In this document: positions 1 through 7,654 of the stretch, piece after piece | How the letters are laid out: every line of letters starts with the position of its first letter | How positions within the stretch are numbered: position 1 is the stretch's first letter | Source of the DNA: IDS-8 sp040902105 | GTDB taxonomy: Bacteria; Pseudomonadota; Gammaproteobacteria; Steroidobacterales; Woeseiaceae | Assembly: GCA_040902105.1 (NCBI GenBank) | Contig: JBBDXW010000001.1 | Location: 1-64,000, forward strand | DNA length: 64,000 bases | Direction: 5' to 3' | Notes under the pieces: model-generated | Database searches by the model: none | What the model saw: the letters and a program-made list of their open reading frames with translations, nothing else | What the model was told of the DNA's origin: nothing | Position numbers and translations under genes: made by a program

Positions 1-103
1 CAGGAGTTAGAGCGAAGCAGGATGCCAGAGCCGGAAAGCCCTCCCCCCAAGCGAGACTCCGCCGAGAGGTTGTGCCGTTCATGAATAATGCAGCCCAGAC
101 GTG
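1..103. repeat. Right-end fragment of palindromic repeat family A
   Basis: The window opens inside this element. Positions about 32-66 resemble the right stem arm of the copy at 46559-46743 (both contain CCCCAAGCGAGACT), and positions 78-95 carry the conserved terminus GTTCATGAATAATGC. The part before about 32 does not match the conserved loop of the other copies, so this may be a variant. The left half lies outside the window. Nothing else is visible up to the next gene except a Shine-Dalgarno-like AGGAAACAG. Confidence 0.6.
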
Positions 104-157
104 GTCGCAGAAAGTAAGCCGCGCAGTCCCAACCGCTTTCGATCAGGAAACAGATAA

Positions 158-1021
158 ATGTCGATAGAAAAACTGAGCGAACATGCATCCTTTGACGGCA
201 AGGTCGGTTTCTACCGTCATCGCTCGACGGTCAATAACTGCGACATGCAGTTTTCCGTGTTCGTCCCGGCGCAGGCGGCCGCGGCTCCAGTCCCCGCGCT
301 CACCTGGCTGTCCGGCCTGACCTGCACCGAAGAAACGTTCATGATCAAGAGCGGTGCGCAACGTATTGCCGCCGAACTCGGATTGATGCTGATTGCACCG
401 GACACCAGCCCGCGCGGCAAGAACGTGCCTGACGATCCGGATGGCGCGTATGACTTCGGCCTGGGCGCCGGGTTCTACCTGAATGCCACGGAAGCGCCGT
501 GGAATCGCCACTATCATATGTACGAATACGTGAGGTCCGAGCTTCCGGACCTGGTGTTTGCGGAGTTTCCCGGGGACCGGTCGCGGCAAGGTATTTTCGG
601 TCATTCGATGGGGGGGCACGGTGCATTGACCATAGGCCTGAAAAATCCGGCCACATACAAAAGCATCTCCGCGTTTGCGCCGATTTGCAGCCCGATCAAT
701 TGTCCGTGGGGTAGAAAGGCCTTTGGCAATTACCTGGGAAACTCCGGCGACAAAGAAAAGGCCTGGAAACATTATGACGCGACCGAACTGGTGAGATCCA
801 TGGGCGGCCAGCGGCCCGCGCACCAAATCCTGATCGACCAGGGCCTCTCGGATCAGTTTCTGGACGAGCAATTGCATCCGCATCTGTTCGAGGCGGCCTG
901 CAAGGAACGCGGCGTCGCGTTGCAACTCGACCGTCACGACGGCTATGACCACGGTTACTATTTCATCGCCACGTACATGGAAAAGCACTTACGCTTGCAT
1001 GCGGCCATCCTCGGCGGGTAA
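158..1021 (+). CDS. fghA: S-formylglutathione hydrolase
   Basis: A 287-residue alpha/beta-hydrolase, the usual length for FrmB/FghA/esterase D. It hydrolyses S-formylglutathione to glutathione and formate, the last step of glutathione-dependent formaldehyde oxidation in the cytoplasm. The nucleophile is Ser150 in GHSMGGHG, the acid lies in IDQGLSD (residues 226-232) and the base is His265 in GYDHGYYF. The early LSGLTCTEETF stretch is typical of the family. AGGAAACAG sits just upstream of the ATG. No glutathione-dependent formaldehyde dehydrogenase gene (frmA) is beside it in the window. A GC-rich hairpin (arms 1012-1019 and 1028-1035) overlaps the stop codon and has no T-run, so it may attenuate read-through into the exporter gene rather than terminate. 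Confidence 0.95.
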   Translation: MSIEKLSEHASFDGKVGFYRHRSTVNNCDMQFSVFVPAQAAAAPVPALTWLSGLTCTEETFMIKSGAQRIAAELGLMLIAPDTSPRGKNVPDDPDGAYDFGLGAGFYLNATEAPWNRHYHMYEYVRSELPDLVFAEFPGDRSRQGIFGHSMGGHGALTIGLKNPATYKSISAFAPICSPINCPWGRKAFGNYLGNSGDKEKAWKHYDATELVRSMGGQRPAHQILIDQGLSDQFLDEQLHPHLFEAACKERGVALQLDRHDGYDHGYYFIATYMEKHLRLHAAILGG

Positions 1022-1052
1022 GAAGTGACCCGCCGCTGGTCACGCTGACGCG

Positions 1053-1868
1053 ATGACAGACTACCTGCTCCTCGCCGTCGCCATGCTCATTACGGGCGGC
1101 CTCGGCGGCATCCTGGCGGGACTCCTGGGCATAGGCGGCGGTATCGTCATCGTACCGGTCATGGAAGCCGCGCTCGCGTATCTGGGTGTCGATGAGGCGA
1201 TTCGGATGCACGTCGCCGTCGCCACTTCGCTCGCAACCATCATCCCGACGTCCATTGCGTCGTCACGAGCGCACCATCGACGCCAGGCCGTCGACATCGC
1301 ACTCGTACGCCGCTGGGCAATTTTCGTTCTGCTGGGCGCGCTCGCCGGCACCGTTATCGCATCGCGGGTTCACGGCGATGTTTTATCTCTTGTCTTCGCC
1401 GTGGTGGCCATGATCGTTGCCCTCAAAATGATATTGCCACTCGAGGGCCGAACCATCAGAAGCGATGTGCCGAAGGGAATTCTCGTGCCGATCATCCCCA
1501 CCGGCATCGGCGCTATTTCGAGCATGATGGGAATCGGAGGCGGCACGCTGAGCGTCGCTACCCTGACGTTGTTCAACCAGCCCATTCACCGCGCTGTCGG
1601 GACGTCCGCACTTTTCGGACTCGCAATCAGCCTTCCCGGGACCGTCGGATTCATGCTCGCCGGACTCGACGATCCTCGCGTACCGCCGGGCAGTATCGGC
1701 TACGTCAATCTTGTAGGGTTCGCGCTCATATCGCCGACGACCTTTCTGGCAGCGCCCCTGGGCGCCGCCATCGCCCATGGGCTGTCGCGACGGAACTTGA
1801 GCCTCCTGTTCGGGGTTTTTCTTGTTATTGTTTCGGTGCGGATGTTTTATCGGGCGTTTGCCGCTTGA
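1053..1868 (+). CDS. TauE/SafE-family sulfite/organic anion exporter
   Basis: A 271-residue integral membrane protein with about eight hydrophobic segments. It contains the two glycine-rich halves that mark the TauE/SafE (DUF81) family: GILAGLLGIGGGIVIVP near residue 20 and MMGIGGGTLSVA near residue 160. These proteins move sulfite, sulfoacetate or other small organic anions across the inner membrane, and the substrate cannot be read from the sequence. It starts 32 bases after fghA on the same strand, so the two may be co-transcribed. It converges with the Usp gene, whose stop lies 11 bases beyond. Confidence 0.85.
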   Translation: MTDYLLLAVAMLITGGLGGILAGLLGIGGGIVIVPVMEAALAYLGVDEAIRMHVAVATSLATIIPTSIASSRAHHRRQAVDIALVRRWAIFVLLGALAGTVIASRVHGDVLSLVFAVVAMIVALKMILPLEGRTIRSDVPKGILVPIIPTGIGAISSMMGIGGGTLSVATLTLFNQPIHRAVGTSALFGLAISLPGTVGFMLAGLDDPRVPPGSIGYVNLVGFALISPTTFLAAPLGAAIAHGLSRRNLSLLFGVFLVIVSVRMFYRAFAA

Positions 1869-1879
1869 CGCGAACGATG

Positions 1880-2833
1880 CTACGTATCGCTTACGGCCGT
1901 GTGGACCCAGGAAGGTTTGACGATCAGCAGGTCGCACGGGATTTGTCCCAGCGTGCGTTCGGCGGTCGAGCCGATGAACAGTCGCTTCAATGGATTCCTG
2001 GCAACGGCTCCCATTACGACGACGAGGGCGTTCAATTCCTCGGCCAGGGCCGGGAGTTCCTCGTGGGCGCGGCCTGCAACGAGGTGCGCGTGATCGGAGT
2101 CGACGTCGTGAAAGCTTACGATTTCGTTGAAGCGTACCTCGTGTTGCTGGCGCATTTGCTTTTCGATGTCATCGAACGGCAAGGATACCGGGATGTAGGC
2201 GTTCGCCGTTGCTGCGGCGAAGGCGACGCGCGGATCGTAAGAGTGAAAAACCCGGAGGTCCGCATTTGACGCTTGTGCGAGCGCTTTGCTCAACAGCAGT
2301 ATTTCGTCATCCAGCGCGGCAGGTTTGTCGTGCTCGTTCATCGGATCGACAGCCGCAAGGATCACGGGCTTCTCAGGCAAATCGCCGCCCTTGACCAGCC
2401 ATAGCGGCGATGCGCAGGCGCGGATCAGGCTCCAGTCGGTGTTGGTCAGCAAAGCGCGCGAGATCGCCGCATGCTGGTGCGCATCCTTGAATACCAGGTC
2501 GGCGCCGATCGCGGCCGCGTGTTTGACAATGCCTTCGTAGAGCGGGTGGTCCCAGATAGCGCAGGTGCGAACGGTGAGTCCGGATTCCAGCAGGGGAACT
2601 GCGAGAGTCTCCAGATGTTTCTCATATCCCTCGAGGATTTCCTTCCGGGTGCTTGCAAGCGACCGGGAGTCGAACAGCCGTTCGCCGCTCAGGTATTCGT
2701 TGTAGTAACAGATGAACAGTTCCAGTTCGGCGCCGGTGTTGCGGGCCATCCATGCTGCCCGCTGCATGGCGGGCTGATCGTCGGTCGTCGGGTCGATCAC
2801 GGTCAGGATCTGTGAAATTTCACTCATAGACAC
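1880..2833 (-). CDS. uspE: Tandem universal stress protein, UspE type
   Basis: A 317-residue cytoplasmic protein made of two Usp domains in tandem (about 1-155 and 160-317), the UspE/YdaA arrangement. The start (ILTVIDPTTDDQPAMQRA) closely resembles E. coli UspE. The second domain keeps a G-x(n)-GST nucleotide-binding loop (GAVARNPLKRLFIGSTAER), while the first lacks a clear one. Its start codon abuts the stop of the efflux permease gene, so it is probably the last gene of the efflux operon. That placement is unusual for uspE and could couple it to the TetR-controlled promoter. An internal ATG two codons in (SEISQ) is an alternative start. Confidence 0.85.
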   Translation of the reverse strand: MSMSEISQILTVIDPTTDDQPAMQRAAWMARNTGAELELFICYYNEYLSGERLFDSRSLASTRKEILEGYEKHLETLAVPLLESGLTVRTCAIWDHPLYEGIVKHAAAIGADLVFKDAHQHAAISRALLTNTDWSLIRACASPLWLVKGGDLPEKPVILAAVDPMNEHDKPAALDDEILLLSKALAQASNADLRVFHSYDPRVAFAAATANAYIPVSLPFDDIEKQMRQQHEVRFNEIVSFHDVDSDHAHLVAGRAHEELPALAEELNALVVVMGAVARNPLKRLFIGSTAERTLGQIPCDLLIVKPSWVHTAVSDT

Positions 2834-3934
2834 TCAATCCAGTCGGCGGGAAAACCGGAGCACGGCGGCGGTCATTGCTACTGCAACGAACACGGCCAGC
2901 ACCAGCAATTCATTGCTCATCTCGATCAGCGACGCGTCGCGTAACATGATACCGCGGGTCAGGCGAATAAAATGCGTTATCGGCAGCAGCTCGCCCAGGT
3001 ATTGCGCGAATTTCGGCATGCCGGCGAACGGAAAAACGAAGCCCGAAAGCAGAATCGACGGCAGCAGAATGAAAAAAGTGATCTGCATTGCCTGGAACTG
3101 CGTCTTGGCTACGGTCGAAACGAACAAACCCAATGCAAGGTTAGCCGCAATGAACGCGAATGCGGCGATGTACAATTCCAGCACACTTCCGCGAACCGGC
3201 ACGTCGAACAGCAACTTGCCGACACCGATGATCAATGCAAGCTGCACGAGACCGATGCCGATGTAGGGCAGGACCTTTCCGACCATCAGCTGTGCTGTGC
3301 TCACGGGTGTGTTGATGAGAAATTCGAGATTGCCGCGTTCGCGTTCGCGAACGATCGCTACCGCCGTAAAGAGCATCATGGTCAACGTGAGAATGACACC
3401 AATCAGTCCCGGAATGATATTTACCGCCGTACGGCGCTCCGGGTTGTAGTAGGGCCGTACCTCCAGGGCGCGCGCCGGCATCTCCGCGGCTTGCCAACTA
3501 TCGAACGCGACCGGCATGTCGACAAGCTGGTTCGCAACGCCCAGGATCGTGGGGTCGGCGCCATCGACCAGCAGATGTGCGTCCGGGCGGCTCTTGTCGA
3601 TGACACGCCGGTCGAAGTCGGCGGGGATATGGACGCCGACCGATATTTTCCCGGCCTGCAGCAGCTCCTCGAGTTGTTCGGCTGTTGCTACGGGAGCGCC
3701 GATATTCAATACCTGCGTCTGGCGCAATTCGGAAACGAACTGGCGCGACAGATGCGTATCGGCCTGGTCGGCAACGGCTGCCGGCAGGTTGCGCACATCG
3801 GTGTTGATCGCGTAGCCGAACAGAAGTATCTGCCCGATGGGAATGCCGACAATCATTGCGAAGCTGATCCGGTCGCGGCGGAGCTGGCGCAATTCCTTGC
3901 GCATGATTGCGTGCAATCGGATGAGGGCATTCAT
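2834..3934 (-). CDS. ABC-2 type efflux transporter permease (YbhR/YbhS/YhhJ-like)
   Basis: A 366-residue membrane protein with the ABC-2 layout: one N-terminal transmembrane helix (about 22-45), a large periplasmic region (about 46-175) and five C-terminal helices. The opening MRKELRQLRRDRISFAM and the segment VRERERGNLEFLINTPVS are family hallmarks of drug/antibiotic exporters. It overlaps the upstream ATPase gene by 4 bases, indicating translational coupling. Only one permease gene is present, whereas E. coli ybhFSR has two, so the transporter may be a homodimer. The substrate is unknown. Confidence 0.88.
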   Translation of the reverse strand: MNALIRLHAIMRKELRQLRRDRISFAMIVGIPIGQILLFGYAINTDVRNLPAAVADQADTHLSRQFVSELRQTQVLNIGAPVATAEQLEELLQAGKISVGVHIPADFDRRVIDKSRPDAHLLVDGADPTILGVANQLVDMPVAFDSWQAAEMPARALEVRPYYNPERRTAVNIIPGLIGVILTLTMMLFTAVAIVRERERGNLEFLINTPVSTAQLMVGKVLPYIGIGLVQLALIIGVGKLLFDVPVRGSVLELYIAAFAFIAANLALGLFVSTVAKTQFQAMQITFFILLPSILLSGFVFPFAGMPKFAQYLGELLPITHFIRLTRGIMLRDASLIEMSNELLVLAVFVAVAMTAAVLRFSRRLD

Positions 3935-4884
3935 GCGGCGCGCTCACGTGCTTCGCTATCGAGCGTCACTGCTACGAACACATCCTCGAGTGACGCGTCG
4001 ACGACGCGGTTTTCCGCAGACAGTCCTGCTTTTGAGAGCGTGTCCGAAATCAAATCGAGAGGACGGTCGACAGCCGAGGGAACCAGTACTCGCAGCTTGA
4101 TGCCGAGCTGCGTAACACTCTTGACCGAAGCGAGACTTGCAAGCAAGGCTTGCGCTCTGGACGGCAAGTCTGCCAGCACCTCGACGACCGTCATGCCGGT
4201 GCTTTGCTGCAACTCGGCTGGCGGGCCATCGGCGACTTTGACTCCGCGGTCGAGAATAGCCAGCCGATGGCAGCGTTCCGCTTCGTCCATGTAATGTGTC
4301 GAGACGAGAATGGTCGTGCCGGCGTCCGACAATTCGAACAGCTTGGCCCAGAAGTCGCGACGGCTGCGCGGGTCGACCGCGCTGGTGGGTTCGTCGAGCA
4401 ACAGCAACTCGGGGCGGTGCAGGACGGCGGAGGCGAGGGCCAGCCTTTGCCGCTGGCCGCCGCTCATGGTGCCCGCGAGCTGATCGGCCTGACTCTCGAG
4501 GTCGTAATTTTCGAGAAGCTCGGCGATGCGCGCGCTGCGCCCGGAGCGCCGATACGAATAGATGTCGGCAATGAACTCGAGGTTCTCGCGCACCGTCAGG
4601 TCGCCGTACAGCGAAAATTTCTGCGTCATGTAGCCGATCCTCGGCTTGAGTGCTTCGGTATTGCCGGCGATATCCAGGCCGAGTACGGTGGCGCTGCCAC
4701 GGGTTGGCGTAAGCAGTCCGCACAACATGCGTATCGTGGTCGATTTTCCTGAGCCGTTCGGCCCGAGAAAGCCGTATATCCTGGCGCGCGGCACATCGAG
4801 GTCGAGATCGCTGACGGCGACAAGGTCGCCGAAATGCCGGGTAAGACCGCGCGCCTGAATGGCGTACTCGGTATCTTGCGGCAT
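3931..4884 (-). CDS. ABC transporter ATP-binding protein (YbhF-like efflux)
   Basis: A 317-residue nucleotide-binding subunit starting at MPQDTEY. Walker A is GPNGSGKST (residues 41-49), followed by the signature MSGGQRQRLALA, Walker B LLLLDEPTSAVD and the switch histidine in VSTHYMDEAERC. A C-terminal extension of about 80 residues is typical of drug-exporter ATPases of the CcmA/NodI type. The open frame continues further upstream, but that extension would run through the HlyD gene's 3-prime end and lacks family similarity. With the chosen start, the ATG begins one base after the upstream TGA, so the genes are tightly coupled. Confidence 0.9.
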   Translation of the reverse strand: MPQDTEYAIQARGLTRHFGDLVAVSDLDLDVPRARIYGFLGPNGSGKSTTIRMLCGLLTPTRGSATVLGLDIAGNTEALKPRIGYMTQKFSLYGDLTVRENLEFIADIYSYRRSGRSARIAELLENYDLESQADQLAGTMSGGQRQRLALASAVLHRPELLLLDEPTSAVDPRSRRDFWAKLFELSDAGTTILVSTHYMDEAERCHRLAILDRGVKVADGPPAELQQSTGMTVVEVLADLPSRAQALLASLASVKSVTQLGIKLRVLVPSAVDRPLDLISDTLSKAGLSAENRVVDASLEDVFVAVTLDSEARERAA

Positions 4885-4885
4885 C

Positions 4886-5869
4886 TCACTTGTTCCGGTT
4901 TTCGGGCAGGAATTCGACTTCCACAGGGACCCCGTCGGGCAGCCTGCGCCCGGCAGCCTTGCTGTCGACATCGACCTTGGCGGCGAAGCTCAGCCGGCCC
5001 CGGTCACGTTCGGTCAGTGCGAAGTAAGGCGTGAATGCGGCGTCGCTGGAGACCCAGCGCACGCGTCCCGGAATCGGCTCGGCCAGGCCGTCGACCCATA
5101 TTCTGGCGGCCGTGCCCGGCGCAACAGAGATTCGCAGCGCTTCCGGAACATAGACCCGCGCATAGGGTTGTTCGCCGGACAGGAAAATCAGCACAGGTTG
5201 ACCGGCGGACGGCCGTTCGCCGGCCAGCAGCAGAATACTGTCGACAACGCCGTCAACGGGGGCGAATGCGCTGTGACGTCGCTCGTCTATCTGCAACAAC
5301 GAGATCTGTGCTTCGACCTGATGGACCGCATTCTGTGCTTGCTGCAACTCTTCCACGGTCGTGCCCTCCAGGAGCTCCTGCAAGCGGGCTTCCTGTACGT
5401 CGCGATCCGCGTTAGCTGCGTCCAGCAACGCTTTTGCGCGGTCGACGGATTCACGTGATGCGAGCTTCCGCTCGAGCACCTGCTCGGCCCGCTCGAATTC
5501 TGTTTCGCGAAACTCCGACTCTCGTATTGCACCCGCCAGGCTGGCTCGCGCAGCGGCAATCTGTTCCTCGCGGGGGCCGCGGGTCAGTTCATCGAGTCGC
5601 GCGCGACTCTGTGCAAGCAGAGCTTCCGCTTCATCCAGTTTCGCCGCGATGCGTGAGCTGTCCTGCGTGAGCAGCGGCTCGCCCTTGGCGACCGCCTGTC
5701 CCTCGACCACGTGAATCTGCAAAAGAGGTTCGGCGACGTCGGCGGCAATTTCGATACGGTCGGATTCCAGTTGGCCGACGACGCGATACGCGTCGTCCGT
5801 TGCATCACAGCCGTTCAGGATAGCCGCAGCGACCAGCACGACGCCGGACGAGAAGTTTCTGTATCTCAT
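4886..5869 (-). CDS. HlyD/EmrA-family periplasmic adaptor lipoprotein (YbhG-like)
   Basis: A 327-residue membrane-fusion protein of the efflux pump. The N-terminus MRYRNFSSGVVLVAAAILNG followed by Cys21 is a lipoprotein signal, so it is predicted to be anchored in the periplasm. It has a lipoyl-like half-motif (VVEGQAVAKGEPLL), a long coiled-coil hairpin (about 80-190, rich in Glu, Ala, Arg) and a beta-barrel end (GRLSFAAKVDVDS). The chosen ATG overlaps the TetR stop as ATGA. A longer open frame to 6133 exists but lies inside the TetR gene and has no adaptor features. The order adaptor-ATPase-permease matches ybhG-F-(S)R. Confidence 0.88.
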   Translation of the reverse strand: MRYRNFSSGVVLVAAAILNGCDATDDAYRVVGQLESDRIEIAADVAEPLLQIHVVEGQAVAKGEPLLTQDSSRIAAKLDEAEALLAQSRARLDELTRGPREEQIAAARASLAGAIRESEFRETEFERAEQVLERKLASRESVDRAKALLDAANADRDVQEARLQELLEGTTVEELQQAQNAVHQVEAQISLLQIDERRHSAFAPVDGVVDSILLLAGERPSAGQPVLIFLSGEQPYARVYVPEALRISVAPGTAARIWVDGLAEPIPGRVRWVSSDAAFTPYFALTERDRGRLSFAAKVDVDSKAAGRRLPDGVPVEVEFLPENRNK

Positions 5870-6507
5870 GCAACACCTTTCTTGTCGCTGTCTGCGGGGA
5901 GCTTTATCGCATCGAGTATCAGGCCAATGTGGCTCTCGATAAATCGATCGCTGTCGAGTTTGTGCCGGGGGTCGAACACCAGCGACCAGACCATCGCGAA
6001 CATTACCGGGGCTACGATCATGTGCGGAAATTCCTGCAGCGCCGATTTCCTGAACTCCCCGTTCTGCACTCCGCGCTCGATGAGCTCGCGTAATGCGGCG
6101 AGTCCGTGAGCGACGACGTTGTCCTGGTACCACGCGGCCAGGTCGGGGTGTTTCGCGCCTTCCGCGATCATCAGTCGCACCAGCACCCGCGCCGGGGATT
6201 TCGGCACCTGTTTTGCAAAATCGAGAAACGGTCCGCGAAGGTACTCCTCGGCGGTGAGTTCCGTCTTGTCGATTGCGGATTTCAGGGCGTCTATGCGCGG
6301 ACTTACAAAACTCCGGATGACTGCCTTGAACAGTTCTTCCTTGGTTTTGAAATAGAGATAAAGCAGTCCCTTGCTGACGCCGGCGCGTTTCGCAACGTCG
6401 GTAATCCGGGTCGCCGCATACCCCTTCTCGGCGAAAGCTCCGAGGGCGGCTGCCGTGATTTCCCGGGGCCGGTCTTCCTTGCGACGTCTGAAGCGGGGCT
6501 TCGGCAC
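5866..6507 (-). CDS. TetR/AcrR-family repressor of the efflux operon (CecR/YbiH-like)
   Basis: About 213 residues. The N-terminal helix-turn-helix is RPREITAAALGAFAEKGYAA to GVSKGLLYLYFKTKEELF, followed by a helical ligand-binding domain. I chose the GTG at 6507 because AAGGTGA lies six bases before it. The frame stays open to an ATG-like start at 6567, but that would put coding sequence over the palindromic operators. It is first in a five-gene minus-strand operon (TetR, HlyD, ATPase, permease, Usp) with a 4-base overlap to HlyD, so autoregulation is likely. Proteins of this set in E. coli (YbiH with YbhGFSR) affect sensitivity to cephalosporin and chloramphenicol; the inducer here is unknown. 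Confidence 0.85.
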   Translation of the reverse strand: MPKPRFRRRKEDRPREITAAALGAFAEKGYAATRITDVAKRAGVSKGLLYLYFKTKEELFKAVIRSFVSPRIDALKSAIDKTELTAEEYLRGPFLDFAKQVPKSPARVLVRLMIAEGAKHPDLAAWYQDNVVAHGLAALRELIERGVQNGEFRKSALQEFPHMIVAPVMFAMVWSLVFDPRHKLDSDRFIESHIGLILDAIKLPADSDKKGVA

Positions 6508-6521
6508 GCGACTCACCTTAC

Positions 6522-6563
6522 TGACTCTCGGGTCAGCAAGTATAGTTAATGACCACCCGGTCA
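6522..6563. promoter_or_regulatory. Two tandem TetR-type operator palindromes
   Basis: Two 14-base palindromes, TGACTCTCGGGTCA (6522-6535) and TGACCACCCGGTCA (6550-6563), sit immediately upstream of the TetR start with a 28-base centre-to-centre spacing. Both fit TGACY-n(4)-RGTCA-like sites known for many TetR repressors. Their position over the presumed promoter supports autorepression of the efflux operon. Confidence 0.65.
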
Positions 6564-6578
6564 ACAAGGACTAATTAT

Positions 6579-6751
6579 GGGACATCCACTCACTGATTAC
6601 GGTGATTAAGGCGGTGATTAAGGGACATCCACAGAATTCCGGCAAAGTACGGGACATCCACGGGTGATTACGGGACATCCACAGAATTGCAGGGTGATTA
6701 CGGGACATCCACAGAATTGCAGGGTGATTACGGGACATCCACAGAATTGCA
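6579..6751. repeat. Tandem 30-base repeats with GGGACATCCAC core
   Basis: The 11-mer GGGACATCCAC, or its first nine bases, occurs at 6579, 6622, 6651, 6672, 6702 and 6732. The last three are exact 30-base tandem units (about 6662-6751) made of GGTGATTAC, GGGACATCC and ACAGAATTGCA parts; the earlier copies are degenerate. There are no unique spacers, so this is not a CRISPR array. It fills the space between the divergent TetR and ribA genes. Similar GGGACATCC phrases are familiar beside REP-associated Y1 transposase genes, but no transposase is present here. Confidence 0.85.
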
Positions 6752-6820
6752 GCGCAGCCGTTGCCCCGCGCCCGGAATCGCTACTCCAGCCGTTTTGCGA
6801 AGGTGGTAGGCTCTTCCGCC

Positions 6821-7642
6821 ATGTTCACTTACATAGACCCCGGCGTCCGTGAGCGGCTGCTGGCGCAGGGCAAGCTCGTTCGTGTCGATGCCAACGGCGA
6901 AACGACGAAGCCGGACGCACCGATTATTGCCGGCGAGAAGGCAATCAGTATCCTGGGCCCGATACCGCTGCCCATGGAACGAAGCGGACGCAAGTACGCT
7001 GTCGAGTGGTATGCCGGCGTGCGTCACACGGAACTCAGCAAAGTCGAAGACCTCGCCGAGCAGCTGCGTAAGCGCGACGGCCAGCAGTCGTTTGCCATCC
7101 TGGCCTCGTTCATGGCGGTAAACAGCGTATTGACGCTGGGCGAGCCCGCGTCCTGGGTGAATCCGCTGGTGCGTGTGCATTCGAGCTGCCTGACGGGCGA
7201 CGTGTTCGGCTCAGCGCGCTGCGAATGCGGCCCGCAATTCACTGCGGCGCTCGAGCGAATAGCCGACGACGAGGCAGGGGGGATGATCGTTTATATGTCC
7301 GGTCACGAGGGCAGGGGCATTGGCCTATGGGCGAAAGCTGCCACCTATGTGCTGCAGGATGCGGGTGAAGATACCTACCAGGCGAATCGCACACTGGGAT
7401 TGCCGGACGATTCGCGCGACTTCAGCGATGCGGCTGTGTTGCTCAAATATTTTCTGCGAGACCGGCCGTTTCGCCTGCTGACGAACAACCCGAAAAAGAT
7501 CGCCGACCTCAACAATTACGGCGTTCGCAATATTACCTCGGTCAAACACGTCAGCGGCGTGAACGACACAAACCGCAGGTACCTGTCCGCGAAACGGGAT
7601 TGGGGTCACCAACTGGATACGGAAGACCTGGATGTGAAGTAG
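6821..7642 (+). CDS. ribA: GTP cyclohydrolase II (divergent, N-terminally extended)
   Basis: A 273-residue protein. It carries the zinc site of GTP cyclohydrolase II: Cys123, Cys134 and Cys136 in SSCLTGDVFGSARCECGPQ, with the same spacing as E. coli RibA. The catalytic loop reads SGHEGRGIGLW, where most family members have RQEGRGIGL. The enzyme opens GTP to the diaminopyrimidine that starts riboflavin synthesis. It is about 75 residues longer at the N-terminus than E. coli RibA (196) and has no RibB domain. The ATG at 6821 is preferred over a TTG at 6761, which would begin next to the tandem repeats. It converges with queF, 12 bases away. The substitutions and extension leave open a specialised paralogue. 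Confidence 0.82.
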   Translation: MFTYIDPGVRERLLAQGKLVRVDANGETTKPDAPIIAGEKAISILGPIPLPMERSGRKYAVEWYAGVRHTELSKVEDLAEQLRKRDGQQSFAILASFMAVNSVLTLGEPASWVNPLVRVHSSCLTGDVFGSARCECGPQFTAALERIADDEAGGMIVYMSGHEGRGIGLWAKAATYVLQDAGEDTYQANRTLGLPDDSRDFSDAAVLLKYFLRDRPFRLLTNNPKKIADLNNYGVRNITSVKHVSGVNDTNRRYLSAKRDWGHQLDTEDLDVK

Positions 7643-7654
7643 GCTCCTGACATT

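Noticed and set aside
1012..1035. Terminator after fghA
   Set aside because: The hairpin overlaps the stop codon and has no T-run, so I only note it under fghA.
2972..4294. A 440-residue open frame on the plus strand
   Set aside because: Opposite the ABC permease and ATPase genes, with composition of a shadow frame.
4886..6133. Long form of the HlyD gene (415 residues)
   Set aside because: The extension overlaps the TetR gene and lacks similarity; the lipoprotein signal fixes the start at 5869.
6662..6751. Possible CRISPR array (30-base repeats)
   Set aside because: The units are directly adjacent with no unique spacers, there are only three exact units, and no cas gene is present.
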